DNA of 13,434 nucleotides from JBDLRH01 sp039800165 (GTDB lineage: Bacteria > Pseudomonadota > Gammaproteobacteria > Burkholderiales > Burkholderiaceae_C). This document shows, piece by piece, positions 1 through 5,891 of the stretch. The DNA is taken from contig JBDLRH010000010.1 of assembly GCA_039800165.1 (NCBI GenBank), forward strand, positions 1 through 13,434, given 5' to 3'. Numbering within the stretch: position 1 is the first letter of the stretch; every line of letters starts with the position of its first letter. The notes under the pieces are model-generated. The model searched no databases and had not been told where the DNA came from. It was given only the letters and a program-made list of their open reading frames with translations. A program made the position numbers and the translations under genes.

Positions 1-2
1 CC

Positions 3-974
3 GACGTCAACCAGCTGGTGCCGTTCAAGTACAAGTGGGCCTGGGAGAAGTACCTGGCCACCTGCGCCAACCACTGGATGCCGCAGGAAGTCAACATGAA
101 CCGCGACATCGCGCTCTGGAAAGACCCGAACGGCCTGACAGAGGACGAGCGCCGCATCATCAAGCGCAACCTGGGCTTCTTCGTGACCGCCGACTCGCTG
201 GCGGCCAACAACATCACTCTGGGTACCTACCGCCACATCACCGCGCCCGAGTGCCGCCAGTTTCTGCTGCGCCAGGCCTTCGAGGAGGCGATCCACACCC
301 ACGCCTACCAGTACATCGTGGAGTCGCTGGGCCTGGACGAGTCGGAGATCTTCAACGCGTACCACGAGGTTTCCTCCATCCGCGACAAGGACGAGTTCCT
401 GATCCCCTTCATCGAGGCGATCATGGACCCGAACTTCAAGACCGGCACGCCTGAGAACGACCAGCGGCTGCTCAAGTCGCTGATCGTCTTTGCCTGCCTG
501 ATGGAGGGCCTGTTCTTCTACGTCGGCTTTACCCAGATCCTGGCGCTGGGCCGCCAGAACAAGATGACCGGCGCGGCCGAGCAGTACCAGTACATCCTGC
601 GCGACGAGTCGATGCACTGCAACTTCGGCATCGACCTGATCAACCAGCTCAAGCTCGAGAACCCGCACCTGTGGACAGCTGAGTTCAAGGCCGAGATCAA
701 GGCGCTGTTCCTGAAGGCCGTCGAGCTGGAATACCGCTACGCCGAAGACACCATGCCGCGCGGCGTGCTGGGGCTCAATGCCTCGATGTTCAAGGGCTAC
801 CTGCGCTATATCGCCAACCGCCGCGCCACGCAGATCGGCCTGGAGCCGCTGTTCCCCAACGAAGAGAACCCGTTCCCCTGGATGAGCGAGATGATCGACC
901 TCAAGAAGGAGCGCAACTTCTTCGAGACGCGCGTCATCGAGTACCAGACCGGCGGCGCGCTGTCCTGGGACTGA
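3..974 (+). CDS. nrdB: Ribonucleoside-diphosphate reductase, class I small (beta/R2) subunit, 5'-truncated by the window edge
   Basis: The cytoplasmic R2 subunit makes and stores the tyrosyl radical that the large subunit NrdA uses to reduce ribonucleotides to deoxyribonucleotides. The frame is open from base 3 (reads DVNQLVPFKYKW), so the true start lies upstream; the GTG at 18 is probably an internal Val. Counting that Val as 1, the di-metal ligands are all visible: Asp59, Glu90 and His93 (EAIH), Glu163 (MEGLFF), Glu197 and His200 (DESMH). Tyr97 sits four residues after His93, where E. coli NrdB has its radical Tyr122. The C-terminus (FFETRVIEYQTGGALSWD) is the NrdA-binding tail type. Overall the sequence resembles the Chlamydia R2 branch (GRQNKM, EQYQYILRDE, NPFPWMSE), but Tyr replaces the Phe of that manganese-iron class. 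nrdA probably lies just upstream, outside the window. Confidence 0.97.
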   Translation, partial: DVNQLVPFKYKWAWEKYLATCANHWMPQEVNMNRDIALWKDPNGLTEDERRIIKRNLGFFVTADSLAANNITLGTYRHITAPECRQFLLRQAFEEAIHTHAYQYIVESLGLDESEIFNAYHEVSSIRDKDEFLIPFIEAIMDPNFKTGTPENDQRLLKSLIVFACLMEGLFFYVGFTQILALGRQNKMTGAAEQYQYILRDESMHCNFGIDLINQLKLENPHLWTAEFKAEIKALFLKAVELEYRYAEDTMPRGVLGLNASMFKGYLRYIANRRATQIGLEPLFPNEENPFPWMSEMIDLKKERNFFETRVIEYQTGGALSWD

Positions 975-1027
975 TCTTCCTGACCTGTTTGCACCGGATG
1001 CTTCACCAATTCGCAATCTGCCTTCAG

Positions 1028-1063
1028 GCCGCCCGTGTGGGCGGCAAGGCGGGTTGCTCCCGC
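1028..1063 (+). terminator. Two tandem hairpins downstream of nrdB, possible 3' end of its transcript
   Basis: A perfect 7-bp stem (GCCGCCC at 1028-1034, loop GTGT, GGGCGGC at 1039-1045) is followed at once by a 5-bp stem (GCGGG at 1049-1053, loop TTGCT, CCCGC at 1059-1063). They begin 54 bases after the nrdB stop. Neither has a real T-tract, so intrinsic termination is uncertain; the stems could instead protect the mRNA 3' end. Confidence 0.35.
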
Positions 1064-1111
1064 GTTCATGACGCTGGGCATGGGCCCAACGCCATGGATC
1101 ACTTTGTGCCG

Positions 1112-1138
1112 ACCAACAGGCACGGAGTGCCTTTTGGT
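1112..1138 (+). repeat. Long inverted repeat / hairpin in the leader of the histone-like gene
   Basis: ACCAA (1112-1116) pairs with TTGGT (1134-1138) and AGGCAC (1118-1123) pairs with GTGCCT (1127-1132). The result is an 11-bp stem with one C-T mismatch and a GGA loop. It ends 21 bases before the ribosome-binding site of the histone gene. A second inverted repeat, TTGAAA-CC-TTTCAA (1138-1151), follows directly. The repeat could be a protein operator, an mRNA stability element, or a weak terminator, since TTTT follows GTGCC. The role is inferred; the pairing is read directly. Confidence 0.5.
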
Positions 1139-1158
1139 TGAAACCTTTCAACTCGATG

Positions 1159-1164
1159 AAGGAG
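1159..1164 (+). promoter_or_regulatory. Ribosome-binding site of the histone-like gene
   Basis: AAGGAG lies six bases before the ATG at 1171 and decides this start over the in-frame TTG at 1138 and the ATG at 1156, which precede or overlap it. Confidence 0.85.
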
Positions 1165-1170
1165 AAAGCA

Positions 1171-1572
1171 ATGGCAACTGCAAAGAAGAAGCCGGCCGCC
1201 AAGAAGGCCGCCAAGAAACCGGCAGCCAAGAAGGCCCCGGCGAAGAAGGTCGCAGCGAAGAAGCCGGCGGCCAAGAAGGCAGCAGCAAAGAAGCCGGCGG
1301 CTAAGAAGCCGGCGGCGAAAAAAGCTGCGAAAAAGCCCGCTGCCAAGAAGAAGCCGGCAGCGAAAAAGGCCGCCAAAAAGGTAGCCAAGAAGAAGGCTGC
1401 CAAGAAGCCTGCGAAAAAGGCCGCCAAAAAGGCTGCGAAAAAGCCTGCGAAGAAAGCGGCGAAAAAGAAAGCTGCCAAAGCACCTGCTGCGAAAGCCGCG
1501 CCTGCGCCTGCTGCGCAGACAACGCTGAACCCGCAGGCCGCATGGCCTTTCCCGACCGCTGGCAAGCCCTGA
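1171..1572 (+). CDS. Histone H1-like nucleoid protein, Lys/Ala/Pro-rich
   Basis: This is a small basic protein of 133 residues expected to bind and compact DNA without strong sequence preference, like the eukaryotic H1 C-terminal domain and the Bordetella BpH1 family. Residues 4 to about 114 are almost only Lys, Ala and Pro, in degenerate KKPAAKKAAKK units. The last 18 residues are different: uncharged-to-hydrophobic, containing TLNPQAAWPFP, a tail I recall from Burkholderiales homologues. There is no signal peptide or membrane segment. Lys codons shift from mainly AAG in the first half to many AAA in the second half. The unit number probably varies between strains because the DNA is repetitive. 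The gene appears monocistronic: a structured leader lies before it and a strong terminator after it. Function is assigned by composition and family resemblance only. Confidence 0.88.
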   Translation: MATAKKKPAAKKAAKKPAAKKAPAKKVAAKKPAAKKAAAKKPAAKKPAAKKAAKKPAAKKKPAAKKAAKKVAKKKAAKKPAKKAAKKAAKKPAKKAAKKKAAKAPAAKAAPAPAAQTTLNPQAAWPFPTAGKP

Positions 1573-1592
1573 GCCTGCCTCGCGTCAGTGAC

Positions 1593-1623
1593 AAGCCCGG
1601 TGCCCTTGGGTACCGGGCTTTTT
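1593..1623 (+). terminator. Rho-independent terminator of the histone-like gene
   Basis: AAGCCCGGT (1593-1601) pairs perfectly with ACCGGGCTT (1612-1620). Inside it a G-T wobble and two G-C pairs close a CTTG tetraloop (1605-1608). A run of five T follows (1619-1623). It lies 21 bases past the histone stop. On the other strand the hairpin lacks a T-tract, so it should act mainly rightward. Confidence 0.9.
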
Positions 1624-1669
1624 CACTTTTGAGGCCCGCGTGGTGTGGCTGTGGGCCCTGCCGCGGAAC

Positions 1670-1915
1670 TTACTGTGCGGCCGCGCCAGGCTCGTTGCCC
1701 AGGTCATCCAGATCGTCGGCCGCAGCGTCGATCTGCTCGTCCAGACGCACCAGTTCGACGCTGATCGCGCGCAGCACCGGGCGGTCCAGCGGATGGCACT
1801 TGCGCTGCGACAAGGCCCTGAGCGACGGCGAACGGGTCATCTCGCGCAGCACGCGCTGGGGATCGACCATCAACATGAACGGGTTGGCAACCAGGGACTG
1901 CGGCGCGACTTGCAT
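1670..1915 (-). CDS. Small conserved-looking protein of unknown function (81 aa)
   Basis: The protein begins MQVAPQSLVANPFMLMVDP. It has a hydrophobic N-terminal part, a central basic stretch (residues about 22-50, with MTRSPSLRALSQRKCHPLDRP) and an acidic C-terminal third (LDEQIDAAADDLDDLGNE). There is one Cys (residue 40), no signal peptide and no convincing membrane span. I recognise the opening from unnamed small proteins of Burkholderiales but know of no function. The ATG at 1913-1915 is preceded by AGAGG at eight bases. Longer upstream reading would run over the amn start region and looks non-biological. The gene is divergent from amn (172-bp gap) and faces the histone gene. The charge split suggests a soluble, perhaps helical, adaptor-type protein, but this is only an impression. 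Confidence 0.65.
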   Translation of the reverse strand: MQVAPQSLVANPFMLMVDPQRVLREMTRSPSLRALSQRKCHPLDRPVLRAISVELVRLDEQIDAAADDLDDLGNEPGAAAQ

Positions 1916-2087
1916 GACATGAACCTCTGCGGCAAGGGTGGACAGGATGAAAGGCCAATGTAGGCTCGTCCATACTGAGGCCGCTGTCGCTGCGCCGCCA
2001 TGAGCGCTGTCAGCGTTTTTCGTACAGCACACCCCACCCTGTCCCCATCTGCCGCCTCGCCATCTGCTGCTCTCTGCGCCCTGCACC

Positions 2088-3575
2088 ATGCCGCTGTCTC
2101 CCGACTTCATCGCCCCCTCGCTGCACCGCGACCCCGACTCGGCCCTGGCCGCGGTGCAGGCCATCCATCAGCGGCAGACGCGCTTCTTGCGCGACGCGAT
2201 GCTGGCCTTTGTGCGTGGTGACACGCCTGCCGACCGGGTGCGCGCCTGCTACCCCTTCGTCCGGCTGCACAGCAAGAGCGTGTCGCGCCTGCCCGATGCG
2301 CCGCAGGCCAGCTACGGCTTCGTGGCGGGGACCGGCCGCTACGAGACCACGCTGACGCGGCCCGACCTGTACGGCGCCTACCTGCGCGAGCAGTTCCGCC
2401 TGCTGCTGGCCAACCACGGCGAGCCACTGGAGGTGGGCACCAGCGGCGAGCCGATCCCGGTGCACTTCGCCTTTGCCGAAGATGACCATGTGGAGGGCAC
2501 GCTCGACCCGCAGCGCCGTGCGCTGCTGCGTGACCTGTTCGACCTGCCCGACCTCGGCGCGATGGATGACGGCATCGCCAACGGCACCTGGCAGCCCGCG
2601 CCGGGCGAGGCGCTGCCGCTGTCGCTGTTCACCGCCCCGCGCATCGACTACTCGCTGCACCGGCTGCGCCACTACAGCGGCACCGCCCCCGACTGGTTCC
2701 AGAATTTCGTGCTGCTGACCAACTACCAGTTCTATGTGGACGAGTTCATCCGGCTGGGCCACGCCGAGATGCAGCGCGAGGACAGCGAATACATTGCCTT
2801 CGTCGAACCCGGCAACGTGGTCACGCGCCGCAAGGGCCTGAAGCCCGAGCCGGGTGACGATCGCGGCAAGGCGCCGCCGCGGCTGCCGCAGATGCCGGGC
2901 TACCACCTGGTGCGACGCGACCACGGCGGCATCAGCATGGTCAACATCGGCGTCGGCCCGGCCAACGCCAAGACCATCACCGACCACATCGCGGTGCTGC
3001 GTCCGCACGCCTGGCTGATGCTGGGCCACTGCGCGGGCCTGCGCACCAACCAGCAACTCGGCGACTACGTGCTGGCGCACGCCTACGTGCGCGAGGACCA
3101 TGTGCTGGACGAAGAACTGCCGACCTGGATTCCGATTCCGGCGCTGGCGGAGATCCAGCTTGCGCTGGAGCAGGCGGTGAGCGACGTGACGCAATGCCGC
3201 GGCGCCGAGCTCAAGCGCATCATGCGCACCGGCACCGTGGCCAGCACCGACAACCGCAACTGGGAACTGCTTCCCAACAACACGCCGCAGCGACGCTTCA
3301 ACCAGAGCCGCGCGGTGGCGCTCGACATGGAAAGCGCGACGATTGCCGCCAACGGGTTTCGCTTCCGGGTGCCCTACGGCACGCTGCTGTGCGTGAGCGA
3401 CAAGCCGCTTCATGGCGAAATCAAGCTGCCCGGCATGGCCGACCGCTTCTATCGCGAGCGGGTCGACCAGCACCTGCGCATCGGCATGCGCGCGATTGAC
3501 ATCCTGCGCCAGGGCGGCATCGAGCGGCTGCACAGCCGCAAGCTGCGCAGCTTTGACGAAGTCGCCTTTCAGTGA
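2088..3575 (+). CDS. amn: AMP nucleosidase
   Basis: The enzyme hydrolyses AMP to adenine and ribose 5-phosphate in the cytoplasm, helping to balance adenylate pools and feed purine salvage. The 495-residue protein aligns along its whole length with E. coli Amn (484 aa). The N-terminal AMN-specific domain covers about residues 15-190 (GRYETTLTRPDLY at 83-95; RIDYSLHRLRHYSGT at 185-199). The C-terminal nucleoside phosphorylase-type domain carries NIGVGPANAKT (286-296), GHCAGLR (313-319), DMESATIAA (413-421) and CVSDKPLHGEIKLPG (435-449), in which Asp438 is the expected catalytic acid. The ATG at 2088 gives the family length but has no clear Shine-Dalgarno sequence, so initiation may be weak or leaderless. 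The gene stands alone and converges on purT, another purine gene. An antisense open frame of similar length is a high-GC shadow. Confidence 0.97.
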   Translation: MPLSPDFIAPSLHRDPDSALAAVQAIHQRQTRFLRDAMLAFVRGDTPADRVRACYPFVRLHSKSVSRLPDAPQASYGFVAGTGRYETTLTRPDLYGAYLREQFRLLLANHGEPLEVGTSGEPIPVHFAFAEDDHVEGTLDPQRRALLRDLFDLPDLGAMDDGIANGTWQPAPGEALPLSLFTAPRIDYSLHRLRHYSGTAPDWFQNFVLLTNYQFYVDEFIRLGHAEMQREDSEYIAFVEPGNVVTRRKGLKPEPGDDRGKAPPRLPQMPGYHLVRRDHGGISMVNIGVGPANAKTITDHIAVLRPHAWLMLGHCAGLRTNQQLGDYVLAHAYVREDHVLDEELPTWIPIPALAEIQLALEQAVSDVTQCRGAELKRIMRTGTVASTDNRNWELLPNNTPQRRFNQSRAVALDMESATIAANGFRFRVPYGTLLCVSDKPLHGEIKLPGMADRFYRERVDQHLRIGMRAIDILRQGGIERLHSRKLRSFDEVAFQ

Positions 3576-3591
3576 GCGGCTGCAGCCGCTC
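3574..3591. terminator. 18-bp perfect palindrome between convergent amn and purT
   Basis: GAGCGGC-TGCA-GCCGCTC is a perfect palindrome of 18 bases that begins inside the amn stop codon and ends 11 bases before the purT stop. RNA from either strand can fold into a 7-bp stem with a four-base loop. No T-tract follows on either side, so it is a candidate bidirectional 3' end element rather than a textbook terminator. Confidence 0.45.
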
Positions 3592-3602
3592 TGTAGCAGG
3601 AG

Positions 3603-4829
3603 TCAGGCCTTGCGCGGCTTGACCTTCGAGGCTGCGAGCTTCGCCCGCTCGCGCGCTACGTCGGTGTTCTCGGCATGCGCCAGCGCAACACCCATGCGGC
3701 GCTTCGCAAAGCTCTCGGGCTTGCCGAACAGACGCAGATCGATGCCGGGCACGGCTAGCGCCTCGTCCACGCCATCGAAGACGATGCCCTGCGCGTCCAC
3801 GCCGCCGTAGATCACCGCGCTCGCGCCGGGGCTGCGCAGGGTCGTGTCCACCGGCAGGCCGAGGATGGCGCGGGCGTGGAGTTCGAATTCGCTTTGCCAC
3901 TGCGTGGCCAGCGTCACCAGGCCGGTGTCGTGCGGCCGGGGGCTCACCTCGCTGAACCACACCTCGTCGCCTTTGATGAAGAGCTCCACCCCGAACAGGC
4001 CCAAGCCGGCCGGCTCACCGTTCAGGCCGCGGCCCAAGTCGTCGGTGATGGCCTTGGCGATGGCTTGTGAACGCTTCAGCGCCAGCGGGCTCATGCGGCA
4101 GGGCTGCCAGCTCTCCACGTAGTCACCGCTGACCTGCACATGGCCGATCGGATCACAGAATTGGGTGTGGACCTGGCCGTCAGCACCCCGGGCGCGCACC
4201 GTCAGCAGGGTGATCTCGTAGTCGAAGTCGATGAAGCCCTCGACGATCACCCGGCCCTTGGCGACGCGGCCGCCGGCCATGGCGTAGTCCCAGGCTTTCT
4301 TCACGTCGTCGGGTCCGTCGATCTTGCTCTGACCCTTGCCGCTGCTGCTCATCACCGGTTTGACGATGCAGGGGTAGCCGATGCCGTTGTCGATGGCTGC
4401 CTGCAGCTCTTCCAGTGAATCGCAGAACTTGTAGGGGCTGGTCGCAAGACCCAGCGTTTCGGCGGCCAGGCGGCGGATGCCTTCGCGGTCCATCGTCAGG
4501 CGTGCGGCGCGCGCGGTGGGCACCACGCGAACCACGCCCTCAGCCTCCAGCGCCTGCAGCTCGGGTGTGGCGATCGCCTCGATCTCGGGCACCACGAGCA
4601 TGGGTTTCTCGGCCTCGATGAGCGCGCGCAGCTGCGCCGGGTCGCTCATGGTGATGGTGCGGGCATGGTGCGCCACCTGCTGGCCCGGGGCGTTGTCGTA
4701 GCGGTCCACCGCGATCGTCTCCACGCCCAGGCGCTGCAGCGCGATCAGCACTTCCTTGCCGAGTTCGCCACTGCCCAGCAGCATGACGCGGGTAGCCGAC
4801 AGGGACAGCGGGGTACCGAGGGTGGTCAT
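3603..4829 (-). CDS. purT: Formate-dependent phosphoribosylglycinamide formyltransferase (GAR transformylase 2)
   Basis: PurT uses formate and ATP to formylate GAR in the third step of de novo purine synthesis, an alternative to folate-dependent PurN. The protein is 408 residues (E. coli PurT 392) and has the ATP-grasp order: pre-ATP-grasp nucleotide fold with VMLLGSGELGKE (15-26), AVDRY (40-44) and VPEIEAIAT (80-88); ATP-grasp with YPCIVKPVMSSSGKGQ (152-167); LFGVELF (278-284) and FSEVSPRPHDTG (292-303), the metal and substrate region; and a C-terminal LRLFGKP block. The chosen ATG (4827-4829) gives MTTLGTPLS, matching the E. coli start MTLLGTALR; the frame is open further upstream but that part overlaps psd. 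The Shine-Dalgarno is weak (GAAAGA). Two short insertions relative to E. coli lie near residues 213-219 and 265-273. The gene follows psd by 32 bp and is probably co-transcribed with it. Confidence 0.97.
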   Translation of the reverse strand: MTTLGTPLSLSATRVMLLGSGELGKEVLIALQRLGVETIAVDRYDNAPGQQVAHHARTITMSDPAQLRALIEAEKPMLVVPEIEAIATPELQALEAEGVVRVVPTARAARLTMDREGIRRLAAETLGLATSPYKFCDSLEELQAAIDNGIGYPCIVKPVMSSSGKGQSKIDGPDDVKKAWDYAMAGGRVAKGRVIVEGFIDFDYEITLLTVRARGADGQVHTQFCDPIGHVQVSGDYVESWQPCRMSPLALKRSQAIAKAITDDLGRGLNGEPAGLGLFGVELFIKGDEVWFSEVSPRPHDTGLVTLATQWQSEFELHARAILGLPVDTTLRSPGASAVIYGGVDAQGIVFDGVDEALAVPGIDLRLFGKPESFAKRRMGVALAHAENTDVARERAKLAASKVKPRKA

Positions 4830-4861
4830 GGCATGGGTCTTTCGCAGCGGCGAGTGCAGGT

Positions 4862-5707
4862 TCAGGGCGCCGAGCCCATCGCCTCGCCCATGCGGATGGG
4901 CGCAGCCGGGGCCCACGCCGGGTTGAAGGCAATCGTGTGCCTGGGGAACAGCAGCACCACGGTAGAGCCGAGCAGAAATCGTCCCATTTCGTCGCCCTGC
5001 TGCAGCCGCACGGCGCCCGGCCCGTAGTCCCAGTGCCGCACGGTGCCCGGCCGCGGCGGATTGACCACGCCGTGCCAGACGGTTGCCATGCTGCCGACGA
5101 TGGTGGCGCCCACCAGCACCAGCACGAAGGGGCCGAAAGCGCTGTCGAAATGGCAGACCACGCGTTCATTGCGGGCGAACAGGCCGGGCACGCCGCGCGC
5201 GGTGGTGGGGTTGACCGAGAACAGGTCGCCCGGCACATGCACCATGCGCCGCAGTTCGCCGGCGCAGGGCATGTGGATACGGTGGTAGTCGCGCGGACTC
5301 AGGTACAGCGTGGCGAAGGCACCGTCCTGGTACGCCGCCGCGCGCTCGGCATCGCCGCCCAGCAGCGCCGCGGTCGAGTAGCTGTGGCCCTTGGCCTGGA
5401 AGATCTGGTCGCGCGCGATCGCGCCGAACTGGCTGATGGCGCCATCCACCGGGCAGACGAAGGGCGCATCGGCCAACGGCCTCGCACCGGCCTTCAGCGG
5501 GCGGGTGAAGAACTCGTTGAAGCTCGGGTAGGCCTCGATGCGCGAGGACTCGGCCTCGGCCATGTTGACGCCGTAGCGGTCGATGAAGCGGCCGATCGCC
5601 CAGTGGGTGAGCGCGCCGGCACGGGCGCCCGCAAGCCGGCCCATCAGCACGGTCAAGGCGCGCTTGGGCAGAAGGTATTGCGGTAGCACCGCGAGGCGAT
5701 CGGACAC
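4862..5707 (-). CDS. psd: Phosphatidylserine decarboxylase proenzyme
   Basis: Psd decarboxylates phosphatidylserine to phosphatidylethanolamine at the inner membrane. The proenzyme cuts itself at the LGST motif to give beta and alpha chains, and the Ser becomes the pyruvoyl group. Here LGST is at residues 246-249 (cleavage expected between Gly247 and Ser248). Other family blocks are SFNEFFTRPL (62-71), PVDGAISQFG (86-95, with catalytic Asp88), QAKGHSYS (104-111), LSPRDYHRIHMP (136-147), VPGDLFSVN (158-166) and LFARNERV (176-183). The GTG at 5705-5707 gives VSDRLAVLPQYLLPKRAL, the usual family N-terminus (281 aa). The frame stays open upstream to an ATG at 5866, but those 53 residues have no family likeness. 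There is no clear Shine-Dalgarno before the GTG, so the start is less sure than the identity. The protein lacks the long acidic C-terminal extension of E. coli Psd. Confidence 0.95.
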   Translation of the reverse strand: MSDRLAVLPQYLLPKRALTVLMGRLAGARAGALTHWAIGRFIDRYGVNMAEAESSRIEAYPSFNEFFTRPLKAGARPLADAPFVCPVDGAISQFGAIARDQIFQAKGHSYSTAALLGGDAERAAAYQDGAFATLYLSPRDYHRIHMPCAGELRRMVHVPGDLFSVNPTTARGVPGLFARNERVVCHFDSAFGPFVLVLVGATIVGSMATVWHGVVNPPRPGTVRHWDYGPGAVRLQQGDEMGRFLLGSTVVLLFPRHTIAFNPAWAPAAPIRMGEAMGSAP

Positions 5708-5727
5708 GTCAGAGTTGGATACGAGGG

Positions 5728-5744
5728 AAAAAGGCGCACCGCCT
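5728..5744 (-). other. Attenuator-like mini-hairpin in the psd leader
   Basis: Read on the minus strand, AGGCG-GTG-CGCCT forms a 5-bp stem followed by a run of five T, ending about 20 bases before the psd GTG start. It resembles a weak intrinsic terminator between promoter and gene. The stem is short, so this may be chance. Confidence 0.25.
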
Positions 5745-5754
5745 GCAGCGCCCA

Positions 5755-5782
5755 AATACAGCGCTGGGCACGGAAGGCGCAA
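5755..5782 (-). promoter_or_regulatory. Possible sigma70-type promoter for psd-purT
   Basis: On the minus strand TTGCGC (5782-5777) and TGTATT (5760-5755) are separated by 16 bases and lie about 50 bases before the psd start. Both hexamers deviate from consensus. The segment is inside a 9-bp inverted repeat (GCGCACCGC at 5734-5742, GCGGTGCGC at 5789-5797), which could be an operator. Confidence 0.25.
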
Positions 5783-5891
5783 AGTGTAGCGGTGCGCATC
5801 CCCACCCAGACCCGGGCCCGCGCATGCACGTGCTGGCGCTGGCGTAGCATTCCGGCTTCCCAGCACTTCCTCTTATCAGCGAGACCAGGAC

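Noticed and set aside
1315..1400. Runs of A followed by G in the histone gene as programmed frameshift sites
   Set aside because: The A-runs are not in the X-XXY-YYZ register of a slippery heptamer in the reading frame. They follow from neighbouring Lys codons.
1301..1594. Minus-strand Ser/Trp/Phe/Gln-rich frame opposite the histone gene
   Set aside because: The repetitive content is just the complement of the Lys/Ala codon repeats.
2004..2020. CGCTG-T-CAGCG followed by five T upstream of amn as a terminator
   Set aside because: With a usable loop the stem shrinks to three base pairs, too weak, and there is no gene on the plus strand just upstream needing it.
2010..3533. Minus-strand open frame of 507 codons antisense to amn
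   Set aside because: It lies opposite a full-length, clearly conserved gene. Its translation is rich in His, Val, Ala, Arg and Gln with no domain, as expected from the complement of high-GC codons.
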